Notes under the pieces: model-generated
What the model was told of the DNA's origin: nothing
Database searches by the model: none
What the model saw: only the letters and a program-made list of their open reading frames with translations
Shown: positions 38,470-47,821 of the stretch, piece by piece
Position numbering within the stretch: position 1 is the stretch's first letter
Layout of the letters: every line of letters starts with the position of its first letter
Program-made: the position numbers and the translations under genes
DNA from: Stappia albiluteola
Lineage (GTDB): Bacteria > Pseudomonadota > Alphaproteobacteria > Rhizobiales > Stappiaceae
Reading direction: 5' to 3'
Length of the DNA: 64,000 bases
Assembly: GCF_014050225.1 (NCBI RefSeq)
Contig: NZ_JACFXV010000064.1
Coordinates: 124,001 to 188,000 of the forward strand

Positions 38470-40164
38470 ATGACACTGTCCCGTCTGCCCCTTTCCGCAA
38501 AGATCACCATACCGGTGGTCGTACTTTTCGTCCTGTCGCTCATCATCGGCGCGATGGCCCTGAGCTCACTCAGGAACGCCATGCTCGAGGAGCGCATTCT
38601 CGGCGTCAAATCGGTGGCCGAATCCGCCGTCAGCATCGCCAGGCACTTCAACGAGCTCGAACAGAAAGGCGCCATGACGCGCGAGGCAGCCCAGACGGCG
38701 GCGCGCGATGCCATCAACGCCATCCGCTTCGGCAACAACGACTATATCTTCGGCTTCACTTATGACGGCGTGAACGTCATACACGAGAAGGCACAGCTCT
38801 TCGGGAAGAACATGCTGGACGCCAAGGATCCGAATGGCGTCATGTTCATCCGCGAACTGATCGCGGCGGCGAAGGCCGGCGGCGGTTCGGTCCATTTCCA
38901 GTGGCCGAAGGCCGGCAGCGACGTCCCGCAGCCGAAATACGGCTGGGGCGCCAGCTTCGACCCCTGGGGCTGGATGATCGGCACGGGCGCCTACGTGGAC
39001 GATATCGACGCGGCTTTCTGGAGCGAGGCGCTGCGCATCCTGCTCGTCGGCCTCGGCGGCGCGCTGGTCGCCGGCATCATCGCCCTGGCCTCGATCCGCA
39101 GCATCACCCGCCCGCTGACCAGGCTGACCGATTCCATGCTGGCACTGGCCGAAGGCAAGGACGACGTCGAGATCATCGCCCTGGACCGCAAGGACGAGAT
39201 CGGCCGCATGGCCGACGCCCTGAACGTGTTCGTCGCCAATGCGAAGGCGCACAAGGATCTGCTGACGCGCGACCACAAGCGACAGGAAGCAACCACCCAG
39301 CGCGCAAAGGACATTCAGGACTTGTGCGCCGCATTCGACCGCGAAGTGACGGGGCTTGTCGATATCGTCGGCCAGTCGGCCGCGGAACTGAAGTCCGCCG
39401 CGTCCAATCTGACCTCCGGCGCCGAAAAGACGACCGAGCAGAGTGTCGCCGGTTCGGCCGCGGCCGAGGAAGCCTCGCAGAACGTCCGCAGCGTCGCCGC
39501 GGCCGCCGAGGAGCTTTCCGTCTCGGTATCGGAAATCGGCCGCCAGGTTCAGTCGTCGAGCGAGATCGCTTCGCAGGCCGCCGCCGAAGCGGGCCGTACC
39601 AACGACAGGATGAAGCGGCTTTCGGAGGCCGCCGGACGCATTGGCGAAGTGGTGACCCTGATCCAGGCTATTGCCGAGCAGACCAATCTGCTGGCGCTGA
39701 ACGCCACCATCGAGGCAGCCCGCGCCGGTGAATCGGGCAAGGGCTTCGCAGTCGTGGCGGCCGAAGTGAAGGAACTCGCCAACCAGACCTCCAAGGCGAC
39801 GGAAGAGATCGCCGGGCAGATCGCCGAGATCCAGAACCAGACGACGGATGCGGCCGGCGCAATCTCCTCGGTCACCGACACGATCCTTAAGATGAACGAG
39901 ATCGCCTCGGCCATCGCAGCAGCCGTGGAAGAGCAGGGAGCGGCCACAGGCGAGATCGCCCGCAACGTGAACGAAGCCTCGCGCGGCACGCAGGCCGTGA
40001 CGGAAAATATCTCGATCGTCTCGGCCGCCGCCCAGGACACGCATACGGCTTCCGAGACGGTCGATAGCTCTGCTGGCCAGTTGCAGAACAATGCGGCGCG
40101 CCTTCGCCAGACTGTCAGCCAGTTCCTCGGCAGTATCCGGGCGCATTACGACGAAGCTGCCTGA
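38470..40164 (+). CDS. Methyl-accepting chemotaxis protein with periplasmic single Cache domain
   Basis: The 564-residue chemoreceptor has TM1 at ~11-32, a single-Cache-type sensor at ~35-185 ([17 protein letters not shown], then [14 protein letters not shown]), TM2 at ~190-210 and a HAMP domain at ~212-265. The signalling domain spans ~290-550 with the hairpin tip [20 protein letters not shown]. No CheR-binding pentapeptide is present at the C-terminus (IRAHYDEAA). sCache_2 receptors often sense small organic acids; the ligand here is unknown. Confidence 0.93.
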   Translation: MTLSRLPLSAKITIPVVVLFVLSLIIGAMALSSLRNAMLEERILGVKSVAESAVSIARHFNELEQKGAMTREAAQTAARDAINAIRFGNNDYIFGFTYDGVNVIHEKAQLFGKNMLDAKDPNGVMFIRELIAAAKAGGGSVHFQWPKAGSDVPQPKYGWGASFDPWGWMIGTGAYVDDIDAAFWSEALRILLVGLGGALVAGIIALASIRSITRPLTRLTDSMLALAEGKDDVEIIALDRKDEIGRMADALNVFVANAKAHKDLLTRDHKRQEATTQRAKDIQDLCAAFDREVTGLVDIVGQSAAELKSAASNLTSGAEKTTEQSVAGSAAAEEASQNVRSVAAAAEELSVSVSEIGRQVQSSSEIASQAAAEAGRTNDRMKRLSEAAGRIGEVVTLIQAIAEQTNLLALNATIEAARAGESGKGFAVVAAEVKELANQTSKATEEIAGQIAEIQNQTTDAAGAISSVTDTILKMNEIASAIAAAVEEQGAATGEIARNVNEASRGTQAVTENISIVSAAAQDTHTASETVDSSAGQLQNNAARLRQTVSQFLGSIRAHYDEAA

Positions 40165-40190
40165 CCGACACGCGAGACTATTCAAAAAAG

Positions 40191-40225
40191 AAAGCCCGGC
40201 GGAGATTGCCTCTCCGCCGGGCTTT
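40191..40225. terminator. Bidirectional intrinsic terminator
   Basis: AAAGCCCGGCGGAGA (40191-40205) pairs perfectly with TCTCCGCCGGGCTTT (40211-40225) around a 5-base loop. T-runs follow on both strands: TTTTG on plus, and CTTTTTTG on minus from the A-run at 40184-40189. It lies between the convergent chemoreceptor and helicase genes. Confidence 0.93.
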
Positions 40226-40277
40226 TGTTCGTCCGGATACCTGCCGCCCGGCCCCGAATGGCGACCGGGCCTGGCGG

Positions 40278-41696
40278 TTAGCGGTTTTCGCCGCGCGAAT
40301 GCCTCTGGGACTGGCCGGACGAAGCACTCTTGCGGGACCTGCCCTCGTTCGCGCCCGCCGAGAAGCGCTTCGGGCCGCCCTGGCCGCCTTCAGCGCGCTC
40401 GCCGAAGGAACGTCCCTCGCCATCGGGCTTGCGCGGCCTCTGGCCGTTCCCCTTGTGCGGACGTGCGGCAGCGGCACCGCCGCGCCCGGCCGGACCCTTT
40501 TGCTGGCGCTGGCCCGCACCGCCACGACCGCCGGGACGACGCTGCTCCTCGCGTTCCTCGCCCGGTTGGGGTTCATGGCCGGGCAGGATCGCCACCTGCT
40601 GCTTCGTCAGCCGTTCGACCGCGCGCAGCAGATGCCGCTCATCGGCGCTGACGAGGGAAATGGCGATACCGTCGGCCCCGGCGCGCGCCGTGCGCCCGAT
40701 GCGGTGGACATAGGTCTCCGCCACATCCGGCATTTCGTAATTCACCACATGGCTGACGCCGCCGACATCGATGCCACGTGCGGCGATATCGGTCGCCACC
40801 AGAACCTTGAGGCGGCCGTTCGAAAAGCCGGCCAGCGTCTTCTGCCGCTGGCTCTGGCTCTTGTTGCCGTGAATGGCCGCGGCCCCGATGCCCGCTTCCT
40901 CAAGCCCGCGCGCCACTTTGTCCGCACCACGCTTGGTGCGGGTAAAGACGATGGCCCGGGTGACGTCCTCTGCGTTGAGGATCTTGCCGAGGACCGACGG
41001 CTTGCGGCCCGGCGCCACATGCGCGACGGCCTGCGACACGCGCTCGACGGTGGAGGCGACAGGCGTCACCGCAACCTCGGCCGGATCCTTCAGGAACTGG
41101 CCGGCAAGCTCGGCGATCGTTTTCGGCATCGTCGCGGAGAAGAACAGCGACTGCCGGTCCTCCGGCAGCAGGGCGGCGATCCGCTTCAGCGCGTGGATGA
41201 AGCCGAGATCCATCATCTGGTCTGCTTCGTCGAGCACGAAGAATTCGAGATCGTCGAAATGAACGGCCTGCCGGTCGTAGAGATCGAGCAGACGGCCCGG
41301 AGTGGCGACGAGGATATCGAGACCACGACTGAGCATGCGCATCTGGCGGGTGATCGGCACGCCGCCGATCACGACATTCACGTTGAAGCGGGCCTTGGAG
41401 GAATATTTGCGTACGTTCTTGGCGATCTGGTCGGCCAGTTCGCGCGTTGGGGCCAATACCAGGCCGCGCACGCCACGCGGGCTCGGACGGACGTTGCTGG
41501 CGATCAGCCTGTCGATCATCGGCAGGGAGAAGGCGGCCGTCTTGCCGGTACCTGTCTGGGCGATGCCGAGCAGGTCGCGGCCTTCCAGCACCAGCGGGAT
41601 CGCCTGGGCCTGGATCGGCGTCGGTTCGCCGTAGTCGGCCTCGGAAAGCGCAAGGAGGATCGGCCTGGCAAGGCCGAGGGATGTGAAATCGGTCAA
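40278..41696 (-). CDS. DEAD-box RNA helicase (RhlE-like)
   Basis: The 472-residue product probably starts at TTG 41696 (LTDFTSLGLARPILLAL); the open frame continues to 41909 but those residues have no helicase homology. All motifs are present: Q motif GEPTPIQAQAIP, AQTGTGKT, PTRELADQ, VLDEADQMMD, SAT, ARGIDVGG and HRIGRTAR. The last ~110 residues are a basic Gly/Arg/Gln-rich tail, as in RhlE/CsdA-like helicases. It probably acts in rRNA maturation or RNA decay. Confidence 0.93.
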   Translation of the reverse strand: MTDFTSLGLARPILLALSEADYGEPTPIQAQAIPLVLEGRDLLGIAQTGTGKTAAFSLPMIDRLIASNVRPSPRGVRGLVLAPTRELADQIAKNVRKYSSKARFNVNVVIGGVPITRQMRMLSRGLDILVATPGRLLDLYDRQAVHFDDLEFFVLDEADQMMDLGFIHALKRIAALLPEDRQSLFFSATMPKTIAELAGQFLKDPAEVAVTPVASTVERVSQAVAHVAPGRKPSVLGKILNAEDVTRAIVFTRTKRGADKVARGLEEAGIGAAAIHGNKSQSQRQKTLAGFSNGRLKVLVATDIAARGIDVGGVSHVVNYEMPDVAETYVHRIGRTARAGADGIAISLVSADERHLLRAVERLTKQQVAILPGHEPQPGEEREEQRRPGGRGGAGQRQQKGPAGRGGAAAARPHKGNGQRPRKPDGEGRSFGERAEGGQGGPKRFSAGANEGRSRKSASSGQSQRHSRGENR

Positions 41697-41977
41697 GATA
41701 TCTCTTTCAAGGGAAGCGGCCGCTACGGACCGCAAACGGTTATTGCCGGGTTCTCGCGCGCAACGGGAATTGCGGCGCTCACCGGTCGAACCAGATCCCG
41801 CGTGAAGGGGACCTGCATGAAACTTTGATGGGATGGCGCCCGGAAAGCCCGGCCCGTCGCGGACATTCGTCCGGAGAGAGGGCCAGTCACGCTGCAATGA
41901 GTCGGGCACCGTGCGCGATCCTTTTGCGGGAGAAGGCGCACTTTGTCAAAGATTTTCTTTTTGCGGTGCAATAACAG
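41697..41977 (-). promoter_or_regulatory. Long 5' region of the helicase gene
   Basis: About 280 bases separate the SulP stop from the helicase start on the same strand. TTGACA is present on the minus strand at 41949-41944, but a good -10 at 17-base spacing is not. Part of this region may be a long untranslated leader, as is common for cold-inducible DEAD-box genes. Confidence 0.3.
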
Positions 41978-43756
41978 TCAGATTTCCGGCCCGTGCCAGA
42001 AGCCGCCCGCTGCGCGCTTTTTCGGCGTGCGCGCCTCGGAGATATGCGCCGTATCGGGATCGAGCGCGCAAAAGGCGTCATACTGGGTGAGGAACACGCG
42101 CCCGGTCAGGTGGTGCAGGAAATCGGTTCGCTCCAGCCGGTCCATCACCGGCCCCTTTACTTCCGAAAGATGGAACGAGACGCCGGAATCGCCGAGCCTG
42201 CGATTGATCTCCTCCAGGCTCTCGAAGGCGGAGGCGTCGATCTCGTTGACCGCCGTGCACATCAAGACGACATGCTTCAGTTCGGGCCGCGCGGCGACCA
42301 TCTCGTAGATCCGGTCCTCCAGATAGCGGCTGTTGGCGAAGAAGAGGCTTTCGTCCACCCGGATGGTCAGCACCTTGCGGCCGGTAACCACCTGGTGGCG
42401 ATGGATATTGCGGAAATGCTCCGTGCCCGGAACGATGCCGACCACCGCCATGTGCGGGCGCGAGGTGCGGTAGAGATAGAGCGCTACCGAAAGGGCCACG
42501 CCGGCGACGATGCCAGCCTCCACGCCAAGGGAGAGCGTCAGCAGGATGGTGGCGGCCATCGCCGCGAAATCGCTCTTCGAATAGGCCCAGACCCGGCGGA
42601 TGGCGCCGAGATCGACCAGCGACAGCACGGCGACGATGATCGTCGCCGCAAGGGTTGCCTCCGGCAGGCTGGCGAGGAACGGCGTCAGGAACAGCGTTGC
42701 GAGCGCGATGCCGATAGCAGTGAAGGCGCCGGCAGCCGGCGTCGCCGCGCCGGCATCGAAATTGACGACGGAGCGCGCGAAACCGCCCGTCACCGGATAG
42801 CCGCCGGAAATCGCCGAGGCCATATTGGCGGCGCCGAGGCCGATCAGCTCCTGGTCCGGCACGATCCGCTGCCGCTTCTTGGCCGCGAGGGTCTGGGCGA
42901 CGGAAACGGATTCCACGAAGCCGACCACGGAAATCAGCAGTGCGGGGATCGCAAGCTTGGTCCAGAGCTCGGGATCGAGGGGCGGCAGGGTGGGCGCCGG
43001 CAATCCGCCCGGGATCGAGCCGACGAGCTTCACGCCATAGGCCTGCAAGGCCAGCCCGGCGGCAAGGGCCGTTGTTGCCGCGACGGCGACCACGGGCCCG
43101 GTCTTCGCGGCGATATCGGCCAGCCGCGGGCGCACCCCCCGGGCGATCAGGAAAGGCTTCAGGCCCTTGCGCACCCAGAAAAGGAACAGGGTGACGGGAA
43201 CGCCGATCGCCATCGTTACCCAGTTGATATTGGCGACATTTTCCAGAAGACCGCCAAGGATCTGCAGGAGATTGTGGCCGCCCGACTTCACGCCGAGGAT
43301 ATGCTTGAGCTGGCTGGCCGCGATGATGATGCCGCTTGCTGTGATGAAGCCGGAAATCACCGGATGGCTGAGCAGGTTGGCGAGAAAGCCCAGCCTGAGC
43401 AGCCCCATGACGGCCAGCATGAGGCCGGACAAAAAGGCCAGCGCTATCGCCGCGCCGAGATATTCGGCGCTGCCCTGCGCGGCAAGCTCGCCGACGGCAG
43501 AGGCCGTCATCAGCGAGACGACGGCCACCGGACCGACGGCAAGTGCCCGGCTGGTGCCGAAAAGCGCATAGGCGGCAAGCGGAAGAATGGAAGCGTAGAG
43601 ACCGATTTCCGGCGGCAGGCCGGCCAGCAGCGCGTAGGCCAGCGACTGCGGGATCAGCATGATCGTGACGATCACCGCCGCCATCAGGTCATTGACGGCA
43701 TCGTCGCGATCATAGGCGCGACCCCACTCGAGGATCGGCAGGTAACGCTTCAACAT
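41978..43756 (-). CDS. SulP-family anion transporter with STAS domain
   Basis: The 592-residue product has about 11-12 transmembrane helices (SulP signature region GLPPEIGLYASILPLAAYALF near residue 46) and a C-terminal STAS domain (about 440-560, VLTIRVDESLFFANSRYLED and NEIDASAFESLEEI). SulP proteins move sulfate, bicarbonate or other anions. It is the last gene of the bigR-facing sulfide operon, 18 bases after the TIGR01244 gene, so it may export sulfite or sulfate made during persulfide oxidation. Confidence 0.9.
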   Translation of the reverse strand: MLKRYLPILEWGRAYDRDDAVNDLMAAVIVTIMLIPQSLAYALLAGLPPEIGLYASILPLAAYALFGTSRALAVGPVAVVSLMTASAVGELAAQGSAEYLGAAIALAFLSGLMLAVMGLLRLGFLANLLSHPVISGFITASGIIIAASQLKHILGVKSGGHNLLQILGGLLENVANINWVTMAIGVPVTLFLFWVRKGLKPFLIARGVRPRLADIAAKTGPVVAVAATTALAAGLALQAYGVKLVGSIPGGLPAPTLPPLDPELWTKLAIPALLISVVGFVESVSVAQTLAAKKRQRIVPDQELIGLGAANMASAISGGYPVTGGFARSVVNFDAGAATPAAGAFTAIGIALATLFLTPFLASLPEATLAATIIVAVLSLVDLGAIRRVWAYSKSDFAAMAATILLTLSLGVEAGIVAGVALSVALYLYRTSRPHMAVVGIVPGTEHFRNIHRHQVVTGRKVLTIRVDESLFFANSRYLEDRIYEMVAARPELKHVVLMCTAVNEIDASAFESLEEINRRLGDSGVSFHLSEVKGPVMDRLERTDFLHHLTGRVFLTQYDAFCALDPDTAHISEARTPKKRAAGGFWHGPEI

Positions 43757-43774
43757 CGATATGTTCGAGCGAAC

Positions 43775-44200
43775 TTACCGCCCGGCCCTGCGTTGGAGGA
43801 GAGGCCTCAGGCCCTCGAGCTGATATCCGGCCTCAAGGGCGGTATCGAGAATGTCCTGCGCCGGCTGGCTTTCGGCCTGAGAGATCGCCCAGAGCGCGGT
43901 GCAGCGCGTGCCTGTCCGGCAATAGGCGAGTACGGGCTTTTCCACCTGGCTCATCAGCTCACCGAAAGCGACGCCGTCATCCTCGGTCACGCCGCCCGAA
44001 ATCACCGGCTGATGATGATAGGCAAGGCCCGCTGCCAGCGCCGCATCCCTGACCGCATCGGCCGAAGGCTGCCCGGCGTCCTCGCCGTCCGGCCTGTTGC
44101 AGATGACCGTCTTGAAGCCGAGCGCGGCGAGTTCCGCCATATCTTCCGCCTGGACCTGGGGCGCGACGGAAAGGGTGGCGGTAAGGCGTCTGATATCCAT
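43775..44200 (-). CDS. TIGR01244/DUF442 sulfur transferase (phosphatase-like fold)
   Basis: The 141-residue product starts at MDIRRLTATLSVAPQVQAED (44200). It has the Cys-containing loop VLAYCRTGTRCTALW (CX5R, near residue 93-99) of the tyrosine-phosphatase-like Blh-associated domain. In other bacteria this domain is fused to or sits next to the persulfide dioxygenase Blh and is thought to act as a sulfurtransferase. Here it is a separate gene between blh and the SulP transporter. Confidence 0.87.
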   Translation of the reverse strand: MDIRRLTATLSVAPQVQAEDMAELAALGFKTVICNRPDGEDAGQPSADAVRDAALAAGLAYHHQPVISGGVTEDDGVAFGELMSQVEKPVLAYCRTGTRCTALWAISQAESQPAQDILDTALEAGYQLEGLRPLLQRRAGR

Positions 44201-44320
44201 GTGGGGCAATCCGTGAGCTTGGCGTCCGCCCGGTTTTCGCACCGGCGGCCGGGGAAGGTCATTGCGGTGGCCGGTCGAGCCGGCCACCGCCATTTTCCAC
44301 GACGCGCGCCGCGATAGCAA

Positions 44321-45214
44321 TCAGAGGCTGTTGACGGGAACCTTCAGGTAGGTTTTGCCGCTGTCGTCCTTGGGCGGCAGGTGGCCGGCGCGCATATTGA
44401 CTTGAATGGAGGGAATGATGAGGCGAGGCATGGCGAGCGTCGCGTCGCGCTCGGTGCGCATGCGCACGAACTCGTCCTCGCTCACACCGTCGCGGACGTG
44501 GATGTTGTTGTCCCGCTCTTCGGCAACCGTCGTTTCCCAGCGAATATCGCGGCCGTTCGGACCGTAGTCATGGCACATGAAGAGCCGCATTTCGCTTGGA
44601 AGCGCCAGCACCTTCTTGATCGAGCGATAGAGCTCGCGTGCGTCGCCGCCCGGGAAATCCGCCCGCGCCGTGCCGCCGTCAGGCATGAAAAGCGTATCGC
44701 CGACAAAGGCCGCGTCGCCGATCACATGGGTCATGCAGGCCGGGGTATGGCCGGGCGTGTGCATGGCAAAGCAGGTCAGTCCGCCGATAGTGTAGGTATC
44801 GCCGTCCCTGAACAGCCGGTCGAACTGCGATCCGTCGCGCTGGAACTCGGTGCCTTCGTTGAAGATCTTGCCGAAGGTTTCCTGCACCACCGTGATCTTG
44901 TCGCCGATGCCGAGCCTGCCGCCAAGCTTGTCCTGGATATAGGGCGCGCCCGAAAGATGATCGGCATGGACGTGGGTCTCGATCAGCCACTCCAGCTTCA
45001 GGCCCCGCTGGCGGATGAAATCGATGACCCGGTCGGCGGATTCATGGCTGATGCGGCCGGCGGCGTAGTCGATGTCCATCACGCTGTCGACGACGGCGCA
45101 GGCATTGGAGTCCGGATCCTTCACGACATAGGAGATCGTGTTGGTCGGGGCGTCGAAGAAAGCCGTGACTTCAGGTTTCCTCGACATGTCGATGGGATAG
45201 GTCGTTGCGGACAT
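44321..45214 (-). CDS. blh: Persulfide dioxygenase-like MBL-fold hydrolase Blh
   Basis: The 297-residue product starts at MSATTYPIDMSRKPEVTAFF (45214) behind AGGAGG. It has the metallo-beta-lactamase ligands THVHADHLSG, HTPGHTPACMTHVIGD and FMCHDYGPNGRD, as in ETHE1/Blh enzymes that oxidise glutathione persulfide to sulfite. It follows the two YeeE-type genes and is under presumed BigR control. Confidence 0.92.
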   Translation of the reverse strand: MSATTYPIDMSRKPEVTAFFDAPTNTISYVVKDPDSNACAVVDSVMDIDYAAGRISHESADRVIDFIRQRGLKLEWLIETHVHADHLSGAPYIQDKLGGRLGIGDKITVVQETFGKIFNEGTEFQRDGSQFDRLFRDGDTYTIGGLTCFAMHTPGHTPACMTHVIGDAAFVGDTLFMPDGGTARADFPGGDARELYRSIKKVLALPSEMRLFMCHDYGPNGRDIRWETTVAEERDNNIHVRDGVSEDEFVRMRTERDATLAMPRLIIPSIQVNMRAGHLPPKDDSGKTYLKVPVNSL

Positions 45215-45230
45215 GGCGTCCTCCTGCGGC

Positions 45231-45698
45231 TCAATTTTCCGGCAAGGCGTCATGACGTTCAAGTGCCGAATGGCGGGCCGCCGAGCGTGACGCATCGAAA
45301 GCCTTAGCCGCCATCATGCCCACGACAAGGGCCGCGACGAAGATGGCGGGCTCCGTCCGCCCGATGCCGAGCGCCGGGATCACGCCACCCGGACAGAAGC
45401 CGGAAAGGCCCCAGCCGACGCCGAAAACCGCCGCTCCGCCGACCAGACGCAGGTCGATCGCCTTGATCGCCGGCAAGGCGAACGCATTAGCCTGGAAGGG
45501 ATGCGGCATACGGAAGACGAACCGGTAGCCGATAGCCGTCACAGCCAGCGCGCCGCCCATCACGAATGCGAGACTGGGATCCCACGTGCCGGCTACATCG
45601 AAGAAATTCAGCACCTTCGCCGGATTTGCCATACCCGATACGATGATGCCGAGGCCGAACAGCAGGCCGATCGCGAAAACGGTGAAAATGCGCAACAT
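45231..45698 (-). CDS. YeeE/YedE-family (DUF6691) membrane protein, second subunit
   Basis: The 155-residue product has four hydrophobic segments, with GIIVSGMANPAKVLNFFDV and VGWGLSGFCPGGVIPALGIG, the latter carrying the Cys-containing YeeE motif. Half-size YeeE/YedE proteins work in pairs to carry thiosulfate or another sulfur species. It is encoded 12 bases after its partner and 16 bases before blh. Confidence 0.88.
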   Translation of the reverse strand: MLRIFTVFAIGLLFGLGIIVSGMANPAKVLNFFDVAGTWDPSLAFVMGGALAVTAIGYRFVFRMPHPFQANAFALPAIKAIDLRLVGGAAVFGVGWGLSGFCPGGVIPALGIGRTEPAIFVAALVVGMMAAKAFDASRSAARHSALERHDALPEN

Positions 45699-45710
45699 GA
45701 TCCTGCCTCC

Positions 45711-46139
45711 TTATGCGCCGAAGACGTGACGCACGATGAAGACCGTGACGGCGGTCGTCGCCATGAAGGTCAGCGTGGCCACGATGGAGCGCGGCGACAG
45801 CCGGGCGATGCCGCACACGCCGTGACCGGAGGTGCAGCCGGAGCTGTAGGCAAGGCCGGAGCCGACGATGAGGCCACCGACGGCGAGCAGCGGCATGCTC
45901 ATCGGCACCTGGATTTCCGGCATGCCGCCGGAGAAGACCGCATAGGCCAGTGGCGCCGCGACCATTCCGGCCAGAAAGGCGACGCGCCAGGCGCGATCGG
46001 ATGCGGGCGAAGGCGGCAGCAGGCCGCCCAGGATGCCGCTGATGCCGGCAATGCGCCCGTTGAAGGCCATCAGCAGCACCGCCGCCAGGCCGATCATCAC
46101 TCCGCCAAGAGCGGAGAGAAGGGGTGTGAACTCCGTCAT
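45711..46139 (-). CDS. YeeE/YedE-family membrane protein, first subunit
   Basis: The 142-residue product starts at [20 protein letters not shown] (46139) behind GGAGG. It contains the conserved [19 protein letters not shown] motif with two cysteines, expected in sulfur-compound channels of this family. It is the first gene of the operon divergent from bigR. Confidence 0.9.
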   Translation of the reverse strand: MTEFTPLLSALGGVMIGLAAVLLMAFNGRIAGISGILGGLLPPSPASDRAWRVAFLAGMVAAPLAYAVFSGGMPEIQVPMSMPLLAVGGLIVGSGLAYSSGCTSGHGVCGIARLSPRSIVATLTFMATTAVTVFIVRHVFGA

Positions 46140-46245
46140 GGGAGCCTCCGTCCGTAGGGACCCGCCGCATTTTACGACAGGATCCGCAAAATTCATTTTC
46201 GACAATATATGCGAATGTGCTAATTTATCAAACATGAATATTCAT
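46140..46245. promoter_or_regulatory. bigR / sulfide operon divergent promoter with palindrome
   Basis: The 94-bp spacer between divergent genes is strongly AT-rich (about 46185-46232). The bigR start codon lies within a perfect 12-bp palindrome, ATGAATATTCAT (46234-46245). BigR is known to bind AT-rich palindromes at its own promoter, so this region is a likely BigR operator; the exact site is inferred. Confidence 0.5.
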
Positions 46246-46551
46246 GAACTCGAAAATAAAGCGGAAATGGCTGCGGGGTTGCTGACGAGCATGGCCAATG
46301 CAAAGCGTCTGCTCGTCCTTTGCCAGCTGCTCGACAGGGAAGTTCCGGTGGGCGAACTCGCAGAGCGCGTGGGCCTGAGCCAATCCGCGCTTTCCCAGCA
46401 TCTGGCGAAACTGCGGGCGAAAGGGCTTGTCGCCACAAGGCGCGACGGCCAGACAATCTATTATCGCCTCGCCTCGCCGGAGGCGCATGCCGTGCTGGAA
46501 AGCCTCCATGCGATCTTCTGTCCGAGGGAGATCGAGGTAGTCGAAAGCTGA
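46234..46551 (+). CDS. bigR: BigR-type ArsR family persulfide-sensing repressor
   Basis: The 105-residue winged-helix protein starts at MNIHELENKAEMAAGLLTSM. The recognition helix region is GLSQSALSQHLAKLRAKGLV. Cys30 (LLVLCQLLD) and Cys96 (AIFCPREIE) match the two sensor cysteines of BigR/SqrR, which form a di- or polysulfide bridge that releases DNA. It is divergent from the YeeE-blh operon, the canonical target. Confidence 0.92.
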   Translation: MNIHELENKAEMAAGLLTSMANAKRLLVLCQLLDREVPVGELAERVGLSQSALSQHLAKLRAKGLVATRRDGQTIYYRLASPEAHAVLESLHAIFCPREIEVVES

Positions 46552-46653
46552 TATTCCGTCGACGCTTCGGCCGAATTCGCTGCACGGCAAAAACTTTTTT
46601 GCTAATAGACGCCGAATGTTTAAAGCTGCCGCCAATCAGCGAGAGGAACAGCC

Positions 46654-47433
46654 GTGACCTTGAAGGCCCGCGTCATTCCATGTCTGGACGTCAAGGACGG
46701 CCGGGTGGTGAAGGGTGTGAACTTCGTCGACCTGGTGGATGCCGGCGACCCGGTGGAGGCCGCCAAGGCCTATGACGCGGCCGGCGCCGACGAGCTCTGC
46801 TTCCTCGACATCACGGCAAGCCACGAGGGACGCGACACGATCTTCGACGTGGTGCGACGGACGGCCGAGGCCTGCTTCATGCCGCTGACCGTGGGGGGCG
46901 GCGTCCGCAGCGTGGAGGATATCCGCCGACTGCTGATCGCCGGCGCCGACAAGGTTTCCATCAACACCGCGGCGGTGAAGGAGCCTGATTTCGTCCGCCA
47001 CGCGGCCAAGAAATTCGGCTCGCAATGCATTGTCGTCTCCATCGACGCCAAGCAGGTTAACGCGGCGGGCGAGCCGGAGCGCTTCGAGATATTCACTCAT
47101 GGCGGCCGCAACGCCACCGGTATTGACGCGGTGGAATTCGCCAGGAAGGTCGTCGAGCTGGGCGCCGGCGAGCTGCTTGTCACCTCCATGGATCGCGACG
47201 GTACCAAGGCAGGCTATAATATCGCCCTGACGCGAGCGATCGCCGATGCCGTGCCCGTACCGGTTATCGCCTCGGGGGGCGTCGGCGCGCTGGAGCACAT
47301 GGTGGAAGGCATTCGCGACGGACATGCCACGGCGGTTCTCGCCGCCTCGATCTTCCACTTCGGCACCTACACGATCCACGAGGCCAAAGAACACATGGCC
47401 GCCGCCGGCATCGCGATGCGGCTCGACGCGTAG
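46654..47433 (+). CDS. hisF: Imidazole glycerol phosphate synthase cyclase subunit
   Basis: With HisH it converts PRFAR to IGP and AICAR. The 259-residue TIM barrel starts at GTG 46654 behind GAGAGG ([20 protein letters not shown], catalytic Asp near residue 11). The second catalytic aspartate is in [12 protein letters not shown]. It begins the hisF-hisE-coaA block, which is on the opposite strand from hisB-hisH-hisA and 23 kb away. Confidence 0.97.
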   Translation: MTLKARVIPCLDVKDGRVVKGVNFVDLVDAGDPVEAAKAYDAAGADELCFLDITASHEGRDTIFDVVRRTAEACFMPLTVGGGVRSVEDIRRLLIAGADKVSINTAAVKEPDFVRHAAKKFGSQCIVVSIDAKQVNAAGEPERFEIFTHGGRNATGIDAVEFARKVVELGAGELLVTSMDRDGTKAGYNIALTRAIADAVPVPVIASGGVGALEHMVEGIRDGHATAVLAASIFHFGTYTIHEAKEHMAAAGIAMRLDA

Positions 47434-47461
47434 CGACGGTCGAGCCGGGGATATCAGACCA

Positions 47462-47785
47462 ATGACCGAGTTCACACTTACCGATCTCGACCGCATTATC
47501 GCCCGGCGCGCGGCAAGCGACGACGCCATGTCCTATACGCGCAAGCTGATGGACAAAGGCGTCGCGAAGATTGCCCAGAAGGTCGGCGAAGAGGCGGTCG
47601 AAGCCGCCATCGCCGCGGTCAAGGGCGACAGGCAGGAGTTGAAGGGCGAGGCGGCGGACCTGCTCTACCACCTTCTCGTGCTCCTGCGCGCCACGGACCT
47701 GTCGCTCGGCGAGGTCATGGCGGAACTGGAAAGCCGGACAGGCCGGACGGGCCTGGAGGAGAAGGCATCACGGCCAGCGCAATAG
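47462..47785 (+). CDS. hisE: Phosphoribosyl-ATP pyrophosphatase
   Basis: This is the second step of histidine synthesis, hydrolysing PR-ATP to PR-AMP. The 107-residue all-helical MazG-like protein has [18 protein letters not shown] and [14 protein letters not shown], with the metal-binding glutamates and aspartate. It starts 28 bases after hisF. Confidence 0.96.
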   Translation: MTEFTLTDLDRIIARRAASDDAMSYTRKLMDKGVAKIAQKVGEEAVEAAIAAVKGDRQELKGEAADLLYHLLVLLRATDLSLGEVMAELESRTGRTGLEEKASRPAQ

Positions 47786-47821
47786 GCTTTGCCTGCAGGC
47801 CGTTTCTGGAGCCTTGGCAGC

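Noticed and set aside
41993-44317. 774-residue plus-strand open frame opposite the SulP gene
   Set aside because: The composition is Arg/Asp/His-rich and lacks any domain. It is antisense to a clear SulP transporter and the TIGR01244 gene.
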